Assembly: GCA_003508835.1 (NCBI GenBank)
Contig: PUFA01000084.1
Span: 3,286,001 to 3,350,000 of the forward strand
DNA length: 64,000 nucleotides
Direction of reading: 5' to 3'
Source of the DNA: Eonycteris spelaea
Taxonomy: Eukaryota > Chordata > Mammalia > Chiroptera > Pteropodidae
In this document: positions 1 through 11,512 of the stretch, piece by piece
Numbering within the stretch: position 1 is the stretch's first letter
Layout: each line of letters opens with the position of its first letter
The notes under the pieces: model-generated
Database searches by the model: none
What the model was told of the DNA's origin: nothing
The model's input: only the letters and a program-made list of their open reading frames with translations
Program-made: the position numbers and the translations under genes

Positions 1-495
1 GTCCAATGCTGCTATTAGAAAATTCATAAGTTAGGTCTGAATGGCATCTTTGTTCTCCAAAAGAGTTCTGTGACCTCATTTGGACAAGTTCTGTATCATC
101 CTTACTATATCTCAGTATATGGCTAACCAAAGCATAACAACTCTGGCAGCAATGCAGACAACTTACTAGTGTTTAGTTCTTCTCACATGTATGAATTCCA
201 GTTCTAAAAGCCCCCATTAAGTAGTAGTTCAATCTCTGCTTAAACATTTTTACAAATGAGTTGCTTCAGATTTGGCTCATTCCATCGTTGGATAGCTCTA
301 ATTGTTAAAGAGTTATTTTTTTCTGTTGAGACGAAAGCCATTGCCGTTCTATGGGATTATAGCCTTTAGAATACTCAGAAAAAATCCTAGAAACATTATT
401 GAGTTCATAATATTTTCCCACCTTGTGCTCAGATGCTGGAGATAGTCTCTTCCTTTGTCTACAGGTGCAGCCCAGGCAGTCTCCCTCTACTAGAA
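1..495. other. Unassigned single-copy-like DNA
   Basis: No repeat family, coding region or RNA gene is recognised here. Composition is ordinary AT-rich mammalian DNA and every frame is broken by frequent stops. Confidence 0.5.
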
Positions 496-499
496 GTTA

Positions 500-735
500 A
501 GAGCTGGGCTCTAGGGTCCGACCATCTGGTTTGAAACCTGGCTCTGCACTGTTCTGCCCAAGGTTATTTAGGTTACCCAACTTCTGCACACCTCGCATTT
601 TCCATGTGCAAAATGAGAATAGTAGTAGTACTACCACATTGGATTTGGCCAAGAATAAATGACATGATACATATGAAAACTTAGAAAGATAGCATGACAC
701 TTATTAATCAATAAATAAAGATCAGCTATTACTAT
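500..735 (+). repeat. MIR SINE, sense
   Basis: The core of a tRNA-derived MIR can be followed in order: the 'agagctgggctct' start, the 'ggtttgaaacctggctctgc' box-B-like part, the 'cttctgcacacctcgcattttcc' stretch and an AT-rich tail with 'aatgacatgatacatatgaaaa'. It is old and diverged and has no poly(A). The short minus-strand ORF over it (497-700) is an accident of the repeat. Confidence 0.8.
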
Positions 736-834
736 GGTGATAACAGTACTTCAGGATATCCTGACCCCTTTCATGTGCCTCTTAGAGTCCTCGTCTCCAA
801 ATTAAAATCCTAGGTTCATTAGGTGGGTCTTTGA

Positions 835-1385
835 TTCATTTATTTATTCATCTAAAACTGACTGGACGATTACTGAAGGCCAGTGTGTGACTAGCTCTGG
901 AGATGAAACAATGAACAATCCCAGATCTAATGGAGACCACTGTTCAGAGACAAATATTCACAGAGATAACTAATTCAGAGAGACAAGGGCTATGACTTGC
1001 ATATGTACTAAATGAGAACACAGAGCAAGAAACCACACATCTGTCCTGGCTGGAGCTGATGGTGAGTTGTGGGGAATATTTAGACTTTCCAGAGGGGAAG
1101 CCCTGAAACAGGTCTTGGAGGACAAGTTAGAGTTAACAGGGAGAGGAGAAGGAGAGGAGAATGGCATTTTAAATAGTAAATGCACATATACAAAGGCATG
1201 GTGGCAGGAGGCATTTGATGGACTTTGTAAATTGTTTCGTATGGATGGAGAATAAGATGCCTGTCAGAAAGAGGAGACTACAGAGGAGACTGGAGAGGCC
1301 AGGCTCTTACTGGCTCTGTTTTAAAAAAAAGAAGGTTGACTTTTGCCTTGATCTCTTCTTGGCAGCCTCATTACACTGGAATAAA
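835..1385 (-). repeat. L2 LINE 3' end, antisense
   Basis: The block opens with the reverse complement of the L2 tail ('tttgattcatttatttattc'). It continues with phrases typical of antisense L2: a 'gatgaaacaatgaacaa' part, a 'ggaggacaagttagagtt' part and 'ggcatggtggcaggaggcat'. It is heavily mutated and the inner boundary near 1385 is approximate. It encodes nothing intact. Confidence 0.6.
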
Positions 1386-2695
1386 TTAAATTTCTAAAGT
1401 CTTTTTTTTTTTTCATATGCTGTTATTAAAGAGAGTTTGTTTGAACAATAAACAAAAAGCAGGACTTTTCAAGGCCCAGCATACAGGCTCAATCAGTAAA
1501 GATGCCAGGAAGAACCCAGGGCCAGCAGGAGGGCACAAATCACCTGAGGGGAAAATTGAGGCATTGTTTCAAATTCTTTTCTTTCAGATTCTTACTTGTG
1601 AATTTCTGGAAAATAATCATATGAAATTATAAGTTTTAAAGATTTTGTAATATAACAGAGAGAGAAAAAAAGAGGTATTCTGAAAAGCTTAGTGATTTAT
1701 ACCTTAGAGATTCCTAGGAAGAAATGGTCAATTATGAGAGAGTCCACTAAAGTTATTTTATTGCCTTCTGTATTTCCTGATGGCTGTTATAAAACTATTA
1801 GTATGAATATTTCTTTCCTCAATATCACTTAAAAACAATCTGTGATCACTTTTAAGCATTTCTCTGGGACTGTGACCAAGGAGACAAGAAAAAGAAAAGC
1901 ACTACGGTAGCGTTTTAATTTCATGTAGTCATTATACTTAAGAAAAATGTTTTTACTATTCCATTGAAAAAAAAAATTATGTTTGTAACACTAATGGCCA
2001 AGAACTAAATAATATGGCACTGAAAAAAAGTTTTACTTTATAATGGATCATAGGAATAAAAGCAGACAAGACTGTATAAGTCTTTTATATTCTCTACAGT
2101 ACATACATACAAACATCACATACCACAGTGTTGGGGAAGAGGGATAATTCTAAGCTCTGGGAATTGAATTGGCATTCAGTCTTCCCTGATTGCCAAGACG
2201 ATGATATTATTTCAAACTTGATATCATCGAGTAAAAGTATCTGCTGAGATGTTGTTTAATAGAGGTCTATCATGTTTATTTTACTATTCCTATATTAAAC
2301 TTCATTCTGTCAATGCAGTGTGAACACTTGTCCTGAATTACCGTGACTATAGCTAGTGGGCAGAATTACGTACTACACTCGGTATTGCCAGAGTATTTCT
2401 AACAAGGCATTTATATTTGCAAATATATGAAGCAATATTTGTACATATAATTTCTGGTGCATGGTACCAAATGGTATGAGTACCTTACTTTAGACACATT
2501 AGTTAGAAAGGGCCCTTTTTGTTGCTCTAAGTAATGCAAGAAGAAAACTTACAGTTTTGTACAATGGTATAACTAAAAGGAATCTACAGTTAAGAGAGGA
2601 TATGACTTTTCTCCCTGTCCCATTTTGTGCCCCGAGGAAGGTACTGATCTTTAGTGGAGAGCTAGAAAGTATCTTTGGAACATTTATTGTCACCC
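1386..2695. other. Unassigned DNA with a T run
   Basis: Apart from a run of twelve T at 1402-1413, which may be the reverse of a poly(A) tail, I recognise no element, gene or regulatory site. The ORFs here are short and show no recognisable protein. Confidence 0.45.
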
Positions 2696-2815
2696 TTCAT
2701 CCAGTAGGTGAGGAAGCCATGTCCCAGTAAAGACTACTAATGTGCCAAAGTTTCACAACTAAGACTTGAACTCGGCTTTTCAGACATATATTTGTGCACG
2801 TTCTACTTCAACACT
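2696..2815 (-). repeat. MIR SINE, antisense
   Basis: The order of phrases matches an inverted MIR: 'gtgaggaagccatgtcccag', then 'caaagtttcacaactaagac', then 'ttgaactcggcttttcag'. These correspond to the reverse of the MIR CORE and box-B regions. Diverged copy. Confidence 0.65.
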
Positions 2816-3612
2816 GGCTTTTCTGGACTTTGCTATTGCTTCCCAAACTATGTTTAAGAGACTTTTTTGAGAATTAACATTTATCTTCACAAATGCTGTT
2901 GTCTATTCTACCCAGCAGAATAGGAACAGTAATAACATACCCTTGTGCATTAACTTAAAGTTGCTTTATTAAAAGAATTTATTTCATCTAAAAGCATACC
3001 ACAAATAATGTGAAGACAAATAATGTTCTGAGTTTAATAATGCAAAATTTTTATCTTGTTAGTGCTCCCACACTGAGAATACCATATAAATGTGGAAAAT
3101 AGGCACTTTTAACAGAATTTCAAAATCCGATGATGCTCAGTAAGTATGTCAATTAGCAAGAAACATATCTCGCAGTCATTTCTTTGAGCACTAGAAGCTC
3201 TTTTATGTTTGATGCTACTGGCAAAAATATTCCTGAACACTGCAGCTTTAAAGCATTTGAGGAACAATAAAATTTCACAGGAAGAAAGGTTAGAGCTGGG
3301 AGCACACTAGAGAACTAATTGCCAAGAGAGCTGCCTTTATGTACACACTGCGGTAATTCTTAGAGATACCATTGAGAAAAAGAGAATCAACAATTCTGTT
3401 TTATAGACACTGTGTCCCTAGAATAGGAGAAAGAAAGAGGGGGTTTTCATGGCTCTGGGGATTTTCTAAAAGGCACAACTGTGGATCCATCGCTGGAAAT
3501 CATGTGGGCAGTCTGAGATGGGAGAGAAGGGGCTTTCAAGTTTTATAATTCAAAAAAAGTGTCATTCATTCTCCCAAAGAGCTTCCCAATTTTGACAAAC
3601 GATGCTAGTGTT
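2816..3612. other. Unassigned DNA
   Basis: No recognisable repeat, gene or RNA. Composition does not differ from the surroundings. Confidence 0.4.
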
Positions 3613-3613
3613 A

Positions 3614-4207
3614 TTTCTTTTTTCTTTTTTTTTTTTAAAGTTGTATCGAAGTTTAATTGAAGTAAAACAAACTGAACTTATTTAAAGTCTGTAATTTGAT
3701 GTTTTGACATGTGTAAATACCTGTGAAACCATAGCACAATCAAATTAATGAACATTTATATCATCCCCAAATATTTCCTCATGCCTCATAATTTCCTCCT
3801 CCTGTCCCTCTCTGCTTTCTCTTATCTCCAAGTGACTACTGGTCTGCTTTCTGTTCCTATAAATTAATATAATTTTCTAAAATTTTAAATAAATGGAATA
3901 ATAGAACATGTACTCTTTTTGTCTAGCTTCTTTCACTCAGTATAATTACTTTGAGATTCATCCATGTTATTACATGTATCACAAGCCACTTCTTTACATT
4001 GCTGAGTAGTATTCTACTGTATGGCTACACAACATGCTGTTGACGCATTCATCTATTGATAGAAATTTGGATTGTTTCCAGTTTGACACTATTACAAAGA
4101 AAGTTGATACACACATTCGTGTGCAAGCAGTTATGTAGACATATGCTTTTTTCCCCTCTTGGGTAAATACCTACAAGAAATATAAATGGGTCATATAATA
4201 GGTTTAT
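3614..4207 (-). mobile_element. Old L1 (L1M-type) 3' end, antisense
   Basis: The block starts with a T-rich run (reverse of the poly(A) end). Next comes the reverse of an L1M 3'UTR ('atttaaagtctgtaatttga', 'gaaaccatagcacaatcaaa', 'tcatccccaaatatttcctc'), then the reverse of the ORF2 C-terminal coding part ('cattgctgagtagtattcta', 'gggtaaatacctacaagaaa'). It is 5' truncated near 4207. The 3'UTR type suggests an older L1MC/ME-like family. Confidence 0.85.
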
Positions 4208-4744
4208 GTCTTTCTTTAGACTTCTTCACCATGGGGAGAAGGGTAAGCAGCTAATCCAATTGATATAGCACTTTCGGCAAGCTTTCTGGGGAGATGACTC
4301 AGAAGTGGGGTACTCAGAGCTTTTTGTTCTTAGCTTCAGGCTCTATTTAATTATAACTCCCATCAAATTGAAAAAAAAAATATATTTGAAGTGTCCCTCA
4401 CAATCTGGGAAGCACATATATGAGTAAAGAATTAAAAATACAATTTCAGAAGGGTCCTGGCCATCTTGAGGCTTCTCCATGGAATTCCTTGTGCCCTAGA
4501 GACCTCATTTTGAATAAAAGTCATGTAGGCAAAGGAGAAGCTGCAACTGACTCTCATAAAGGATGGTTGCAGCTTCCTAAATAGGTGCCTTATAACTACA
4601 TAGTTTTCCGAAAGTGTAAAAACAGCTACCAATTTTAAAGCCATGTATGTGTATTAGGTAACTAATTCACATACTTTTTTATACTTTTTTACATACTTCA
4701 CATGCTAATGTGAAATGTTGGTATCTTTTACACATATGAATCTA

Positions 4745-4862
4745 CATAAGAGTTTTCACATACTTTTTTTTTCATTTGAGTCTTATAGCATCTCTGTCAA
4801 GGAGTCAGAAAAAAAATTAAATTGCCCCATTTTACAGTTGTAGAAAATAGAGCTCAGCAAAG
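4745..4862 (-). repeat. MIR-like relic, antisense
   Basis: 'ttgccccattttacagttgt' followed by 'agaaaatagagctcagcaaa' and 'ggtta' is the reverse of the MIR 3' part. The upstream part is too decayed to bound well. Confidence 0.5.
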
Positions 4863-4865
4863 GTT

Positions 4866-5040
4866 AGAAGGACAGCATGGCATAGTAGACAGAATTCCAA
4901 ACCTGGGGGTCAAGAGAGCAAGGTTGTAGTCATAGCTTTGTCATTTGATTACTATGGGGCCTTGGGCAATTCACTTAAGCCTTTTAAGGTCTCAGTCTTC
5001 CTCCTGATAAGCTAAAAAGTTTGTGTGGAATCAGGCTTCT
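4866..5040 (+). repeat. MIR SINE, sense
   Basis: The MIR order is clear: 'cagcatggcatagtagacag', 'ccaaacctgggggtcaagag', 'gggccttgggcaattcactt' and 'ctcagtcttcctcctgataa'. It follows directly after an inverted MIR relic, so two MIRs of opposite orientation abut here. Confidence 0.75.
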
Positions 5041-5093
5041 CAAATAATGTTCTTAGAAATACAATCTTTTCAAGGTTCTTAATAATAATTACA

Positions 5094-5146
5094 TTATATA
5101 TATATATATATGTATATATGGATACACACATATACATATAATTGTG
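5094..5146. repeat. (TA)n-rich low-complexity tract
   Basis: Interrupted TA dinucleotide repeat with TG, CA and GA interruptions, between 'acattatata' and 'catataattg'. Confidence 0.8.
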
Positions 5147-5149
5147 GAA

Positions 5150-6485
5150 AATGGAGCATTTAATTACTTTCTGGAGTGTCGCAATGTAAGTATCATATTA
5201 AAAGTTCTGAGAATTCTTGTATTAAATAGTGTTGTTTAACTTTGATCACCTAATATTTCCCAACGTTATTTGCCCCAGAAACCTTTTGTGTATTAATCGT
5301 CTAGTAACTAACACCTCATGTGATTTTTACTCTAAAAAACAATGAGAAACCCTGAAATAGTCTTTCAAATTCCTGGTAGCCCCAACAGTCTCTCTACTGT
5401 GAAAGATGTTACTTTCTCACATTCACAGAGAAAAGCATGGAGGAATGGAAATTAAAAGCTGGGTTTCCTAACTTCTCCATTGCTTTTTCAAACAAGGCTA
5501 ATCAGATTTTCCTTGTGCTGCTTTATGATGACAAGTCTGAAGCTGCCACCACAGGCTGAGGAGCAAAAGTTTTCAAGACAATGAAGTTTCTCAGCCTAAC
5601 TCTAATCAGGAAAAGTTTGCCAGAATTAATTGTTACTTCTAGTTACATTTCCTTCATAGGCAATGATTACATGGCTGAAGGCTCTGTGGAAAGTACTGAA
5701 TTATCTAGTTAAGGTTATTAGAATTCACTTTACATTTTTTGGTGAGATCTGTTTCAACTAAAAAGTTATTTGGAAATAGCAAAGGTTATTTCACTCAGAC
5801 AAAATAAAATATGAGAATATCGAATTACCAATTCCTCTTTCAGTCTTTGTTTCAGGCCAAGACCACTCTGCTCCCCAAATCAGCAGGTGGAGACAGTTTC
5901 TGTGAAGTCTGTCTCGGACTCCCTTATTTCAAAATTTTCATGGCACCAGAAAACAATATCTAGAGAATCCCAAAAACAAATGAGAGAAATGATCCCCTTA
6001 TTTCTCAATCCTTGTTCTGTCACTAAGCCAGCAGGGTTCTTGTCTCACACAGAGGTAGTTGTACAACTCTATTTTAAAGGAAAAGCAAAAGTCAGTAATT
6101 TTCTCACTAGGGCTTCTAGTTTTACCTTTAATTTCTTCAGGACAATAAAAATAATGACATTCTGAACAATATAAAGATTGAGCTTTTTTCTAAATATCTA
6201 TATTATAACACTAAACAATGAAACTGTTTCAGCCTCAAGATTTCAAGAAATGTACAGGCAAGTCCATTAAGTATATTTAAGTGTGTATGTTAGAAATACA
6301 GTTAGTATTTATGGCATATTTTTATACTAATTGTGAAGGAAAAAGAAAGATGAACAATGCAAGCATGTGAAATGTACAATTATGCAGCTTGGATTGGTTT
6401 AAAAACAAGTTTAAAGTGATTGAAATCTAGCTACAAGGTATTCAAACTAAATGCCTACTAATGTCTGAAATGTTCCCTTAAAGAC
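5150..6485. other. Unassigned DNA
   Basis: No gene or confident repeat. The first 200 bases have a faint likeness to hAT MITEs. The 92-codon open frame at 5887-6165 starts with GTG, has no ATG at its start and no recognisable protein. The stretch 5450-5700 is less AT-biased than its neighbours and would be a fair place to look for a conserved non-coding element. Confidence 0.4.
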
Positions 6486-6489
6486 AACT

Positions 6490-6630
6490 CTGCTGGAAAA
6501 TTTCAATCCCTTTTCCCATTTTCAGACAAAGTCGCTGAGATCCACACATTGACTGGTATTTGACATATGTAAAATTCAGAACTAGATTTTTAAGAATTCC
6601 ACTGAGAGTCTCATGCTCTTCTCATCAATT
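6490..6630 (-). repeat. MIR-like relic, antisense
   Basis: 'cccattttcagacaaagtcg', then 'ctgagatccacacattgact', then 'cagaactagatttttaagaa' follow the order of an inverted MIR, but identity is low. Confidence 0.45.
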
Positions 6631-7714
6631 TCTCTTTTCTAACATATGTCCATTTATTTTTTAAATGAACTCCATAAGATTTTTAATAATAAATGGCTTG
6701 AAATAATAGGTATCATTTAGTATTCCTCAGGAAAAGAAGCTGAATTCTTCTATTGGATCATTTAGATTTTGTTCACAATAATGAAAAGTAGGTAAAATAT
6801 GAGGGTAGACTTGAGGGAGGCTATTCTATTTTATCTTTCTAATATGCTAGGCTATTTTCAACTATTAAATTTGCATGCATTTTATTTAGTATAAAATAAA
6901 TAATAATACCTCTTCTTCCCCTACTTCATTTTTCCATCTTAAAAAAATCTCTTGTTCCTGGTTGCCATGGTGATTGTGCCACTCTGATATTTGTTTAAGT
7001 GAAACACTTTCATCTCACTGACTTGAAGACAGGTACCAGAAGGGCCAGAAAAAATAACTGACAGCATATCCTGCTGGCTAGAATAAAGGGCTCCTGTTCT
7101 GGAGCCAGAAGACAGTAGCTCTGATAAATCATTCAATAGGAGTAATGAAAGGGCACATTATCTGTCATTAAGAAGTTTATTTTCCTTTTCATTATGTTCT
7201 ATTTGTTTGTTTCATTTTAGAAAAGAAAGATAATGTTAGGAATAAATAGGCAAAGTTTAAATTTGAAGTTATTTGTAGAAAAATTTGGGATGTATGAGGA
7301 TCTTTGGAGATGAAAAGAGGCAGGAGACCTTTAAAAGAAAGCCCCTATTTGCTCATAAGAAGTGAAATAGAAAAAGGGCACAATTTGTGATCAAGGAGGC
7401 ATTCTCTAAATTATACCTAGGTTTGTAATTATGGCCAACACATTGAAATTGGTTTTGAGTTTGTGGCTGTGGTAAATATCATGAGGTCTTCAGAAAAATC
7501 CACACATTTCCAATTGCTACTCAACTTTAGGGTTGTCTGTTGTGCATAATTCAAACATATGAACTCTGACGTGTAAAACCATGATGAGAATCACTTTTGA
7601 TGAACTTCAGTTCACAAAGATACTATCTCATTATCCGGACATATCTAGTTCTAAAACATTATATGACTTAAGTGTTAAGAGATAGATTCTGTTTGTATTT
7701 GCATTTTATTTCTC

Positions 7715-7865
7715 AGCTCTGCTAAGGTCACCTTGGCAGAATGGCACTGAGGTTAAAGAAAGAATGGCCTTTGGAATCAAATATACTGCAGTCCTAAACT
7801 CTTCCACTTCTGTGTGATTTTGGTCAATTGAATTAACATTGTTAACTAAAGTGAGAAAACCAATA
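7715..7865 (+). repeat. MIR-like relic, sense
   Basis: 'gaatggcctttggaatcaaa', 'actcttccacttctgtgtga' and 'ttttggtcaattgaattaac' resemble the middle of MIR (acceptance of the box-B-like phrase followed by the 'gtgaccttgggcaa' part). Flanks are too decayed to bound. Confidence 0.5.
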
Positions 7866-8084
7866 GTCTTAACGTGGAATATTGAACTTGGCTGGGTATT
7901 ACAATGAATATCTGTTTTGTAAAATATCCTCTCAGTTTTAATGGAAGTGAGGATCATGATATTGTTTTTTGTTAATTCAAAGCATGCACTTTCCTTTAAA
8001 ATAATTAGGTGCCTATCATAGTTAAAGTGTTTATCTAAACAAATCTGGGATGGTGGTAATTTTGTAGAACTGGCCTAGCAGTGA

Positions 8085-8222
8085 TGAAAGTTGGCTGTGT
8101 AATGGAAACTTGTGTAAATTTCCTTTCATTTTTCAATGTACCTATCCACCAAATAAGGAAGTTAGGTAGATGATGTTACAAGTCTTTTAACTCTCTAAAT
8201 TCCATGACTTTTCCTGTATTGT
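8085..8222 (+). repeat. MIR3-like relic, sense
   Basis: The ending 'ttaggtagatgatgttacaa' followed by 'ctctctaaattccatgactt' resembles the MIR3-type tail ('gatgatctctaaggtcc...tctatgattct'). Weak but ordered similarity. Confidence 0.4.
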
Positions 8223-8231
8223 TCTTAGCTT

Positions 8232-8482
8232 AAGAATAGCTCAGCCTTTAAATTCATAGAACCAAAGTGTAGAATGGTGGTTGGCAGGGGCTGGGAGAAG
8301 GGAAAAATGGGAAGTTACTAATCCATGGGCATAAAGTTTTAGTTAAGTAATATTATTAAACTCTATACCTCTGGCTTATGTTTTTGACTTTTAGTAAATA
8401 ATAATGTACTGGACATTAAAAAAAAAAATTGTTAAGAAACTAATTCTCATGTTAAGTGTTCTTACATGATAAAAAAAAGAAA
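8232..8482 (+). mobile_element. L1M 3' UTR fragment, sense
   Basis: The diagnostic L1M 3'UTR phrases are present in order: 'gtagaatggtggttggcagg', 'ggctgggagaagggaaaaat', 'gcataaagttttagttaagt' and 'ctcatgttaagtgttcttac', followed by an A-rich end. It is severely 5' truncated, with no ORF2 left. Confidence 0.85.
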
Positions 8483-8489
8483 ATTAATA

Positions 8490-9295
8490 GAAAACATTTT
8501 TTTTTTTGAAAATTAAGAATCATTTCAGCCTTTGAGAGCTGAGCTGAGGGGCACTGCAAGGACTTTCCCATCTGGTGGTATGTGTGCTTCAGCCCTGTCA
8601 GGGTTTATCTCTTTACTGGGTCATGAAGTTTTGTTATAGTAACTAATAAATAAGGAATTTGCCACTTAAATTTAAAACAAACAATCATAATAAGACAAGT
8701 TGAACAGAATATTTGCAAGCCATTCTTGGTCCATTGAAAAAGTAGCTGTACTGATTTGTAAATCACACTGTTGTGATCGAAATGACTGGACTTACAACCA
8801 TCTCCTTTTTTCAGTCTTTTAATTGTGTCTGCATTCTTTCTGATCTCTAGTCCTGCAAAAAGGGCATTCTCGTTTATTGTTTCCATGTGTGTATTTTGCA
8901 TGACTGTTTTTCCTTTAAATATGAGAAAACATTGAAAACTTTACAATCTAGATAGCTGGAAGATATATTATTTTCTCATTTTAAAAGTTCTCAGTCTTAG
9001 AACATGCTTTATGCCTTTGTTTTCCTTCTTCATTCTTGTACCTTTCCATACAGAAAAGATTTACACAGTAATCTTCATTGCTTTTGCTCCCACCTTCCTC
9101 AAAGCAGATATCACTATCTCAAGCAGACATCCAAGTCATTATGTGCTCCAGGAATATTAGTCAACTAGTTTAAGATTTTAATGTAGTAAAAGAGTAGCAA
9201 ACAATATGCAAAGAAGAAAAGCACTAAAGAAAGCTAGGAATTGACTAATCTGCAGGTATTAACCAAAAAAGGCGGAATCATGCACCATTACGGGG
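8490..9295. other. Unassigned DNA
   Basis: No recognisable gene or repeat. The 98-codon minus-strand frame at 8605-8901 matches no family I know. Confidence 0.4.
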
Positions 9296-9299
9296 TGTT

Positions 9300-10286
9300 C
9301 TGAAAAACTACATATAAATCATATCTTTTAAAATAGATTTGGAATTTTGGTTCACTAGATAAAAATAAAAAAAAATATGTGAATAATAAAATGGCAATAA
9401 TGACATATTTAGCAACAATGACTTTAAATATAAATGGAATAAATGCTCCGATCAAAAGACATAGGGTGTATGAATAGATAAGAAAACAAAACCCTTAAAT
9501 ATGCTGCCTACAAGGGACTCGCTTCCGATTGAAAGACACACAGAGACTGAAAGTAAGGGGATGGAAAAAGGTATTTCATAAAAATGGAAATAAAAAGCTG
9601 GGATAGCAATACTTATACCAGACAAAGCAGACTTTAAAACAAAGGCTATATAACAAGAGACAAAGAAGGACCCAGTAGTTCCACTGTGGGTATCTATCTG
9701 AAGAAATCCAAACACTACTTCAAAGGAACATGAGCATGCATATGTTCTTTTCAGCATTATCTCCAGTAGCCAAGATATGGAGGCAACCTGGGCGTCCATC
9801 AGTGAATAAATCGATAAAGGAGAGGTGGTACATATATACAATGGAATATTACTCAGCCATAAAAATGAATGAAATCTTGTCATCTGCAACAACATGGATG
9901 GACCTAGAGAGTATTGTGCTGAGTGCAGTGAGTCAGAGAAAGAAAAATGCCATGTAATTTTATTTATATGTAGAATCTAGAGACCAGGATCACAAACAAC
10001 AGAAAGAACTCATAGATACAGAGGGCATTTTGATAGTCGCTGGATTGAGGGGGCCAAGGGGATAGGTAAAAGAGGAAGGAGATTAAGAGGTACATATTGG
10101 TAGTTACAAAATAGTCATGGAGATGTAAAGTATAGCATAAAAATATAATCAGTAGTATTGTAATAACCATATATGGTGTCAGATGAGTACTAGATTTATT
10201 AGAGTGATCACTTAGTAAGTTATATAAATGCCTAATCACTGTGTTATACACCTGAAACTAATATAATATTATGTCAACTATAATGG
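9300..10286 (+). mobile_element. L1 copy A: 5'-truncated L1 with large internal ORF2 deletion
   Basis: The element begins in the inter-ORF region. At about 9385 it enters the start of ORF2 (endonuclease domain): 'atggaataaatgctccgatc', 'gatagcaatacttatacc' and 'gacaaagcagactttaaaac'. At 9670 it jumps from 'gacaaagaagga' straight to 'cccagtagttccactgtggg', the coding region for the ORF2 C-terminus. The C-terminal frame 9730-9957 reads like L1 ORF2p (WYIYTMEYYSAIKMNEI...TTWMDLE). The 3'UTR follows and ends at 'cacctgaaactaatataata'. By analogy with human ORF2p, most of the endonuclease, all of the reverse transcriptase and most of the C-terminal region are missing, about 3 kb. Copy B at 45200-48130 has the same junction. 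Confidence 0.9.
9730..9957 (+). pseudogene. L1 ORF2p C-terminal relic (copy A)
   Basis: An open frame of 75 codons encodes the last part of L1 ORF2p, including the recognisable run 'YIYTMEYYSAIKMNEI' and 'TTWMDLESIVLS'. It is not in frame with the endonuclease start upstream, because the deletion junction shifts the frame, so it is a relic rather than a gene. The ATG at the start is fortuitous. Confidence 0.85.
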
Positions 10287-10332
10287 AAAAATATATATAC
10301 ATATATATATGTGTGTGTATATATATGTATAT

Positions 10333-10386
<54 letters not shown>
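10287..10386. repeat. (TA)n/(TG)n/(CA)n compound microsatellite at L1 tail
   Basis: An alternating TA and TG block (10287-10333) is followed by about 25 CA units to 10384. It sits exactly where the poly(A) tail of L1 copy A should be, so it probably grew from that tail. Confidence 0.95.
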
Positions 10387-10387
<1 letters not shown>

Positions 10388-10389
10388 AA

Positions 10390-11510
10390 GAAAAAATAAA
10401 ATAGCACTGAAAATTTGACCATACATTTTCTGAGCATCTGAGAGCTGAGGTAAGGATTGTGACCCTACTTTATTCCTGCTATTTTCATAAACATACTTGA
10501 TTTTAAAAGTTAGCCATAAAAATTACTGGAAGTCATTAAGAAAAATGACATGCCAATATTTTAGCCTCTCATTTGAAGTAAAGTAAATACATTCTAGGTC
10601 GGTAGCTTTCATGTGTTTTTGATGATGATCTATAATAAAAAAAACATATACCCCTTAGTAGCCAGGTAAATAATACCATATACCTACACACATGTATATT
10701 ACATATGTGTGTATATTTATATATTTTTACAGTTTCACAAAGCAATGCTAGCCTTTCTAGGCAAGGCATATTTTTCCCTTCCTTTCTATTCCATTTTTTA
10801 AAAAAATCATTAAAACTCACTAACTTGTTTTTGTAACCTAATAATATGTCATGATACATGGTTTGAAATACAGAGCTGTAGGTAAATAGAGTAGGTCAGG
10901 ATAAAGCATGGAGAAATTACATGAGTAAATGACAGAAATTGAGATTTGGAATATTAAAGCCTAAAATCAGACAAGTCATTGAAGTAAATGTAAAAAATCA
11001 AAGGAGATAAGATCCAACGGGAATTCTCTTAAGATAAATTATTCAGAGCTTTGGGCATTATGGACACTTGAAAATTTGTCAAAAGATTATATCTCCAAGT
11101 TATACAATGGCCATTTACCTGAAACTTGCAGGGATTAGTCAGTGCCAAGTCTTTGAAAGAATATCTAGAAAGGAAAGAAGATACAGGCTCAGCCAATGAG
11201 AAAAAACAAAGGAGTGGGGTAGTAGAAAAGTTCTAGAATCAAGACAAGAAGTACTCAAGACCTGCCATGTTAGACAAGTGAGGAAGAAAAGTCTACAGAA
11301 TTAGGATTCCTGTGAATATATTAGTCAGGTCTCCATGATATAACAGGAAAGGGATAGACAAGGGCATTAAGTTCTAGCGCTATCCCTGCACTGGTTTGCA
11401 GCTACCCTAGGATGTCACTATAATTCTCTAGTCCTCATGTCTCTTAGCTGCTTTTATTTTTCATACCCAGAGATTCTGTTTAATTTTTTGGAAGTACAGC
11501 ATAGGCAGTA
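10390..11510. other. Unassigned DNA
   Basis: No recognisable gene or transposable element. There is a short AT-rich 'catgtatattacatatgtgt' stretch near 10691-10735. Confidence 0.4.
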
Positions 11511-11512
11511 GG

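Noticed and set aside
5150..5350. Possible hAT MITE ('tctcaaataatgttcttaga' ... 'gagaaaccctg')
   Set aside because: The termini look faintly like a MER-type element but no inverted repeat or target duplication could be established.
6961..6974. Second X-box-like site GTTGCCATGGTGAT
   Set aside because: Only the left half-site fits well, so it is mentioned with the perfect site but not called as a feature.
9452..9895. 147-codon minus-strand open frame
   Set aside because: It runs antisense through L1 copy A, across the deletion join. It is a shadow of the L1 and not a gene.
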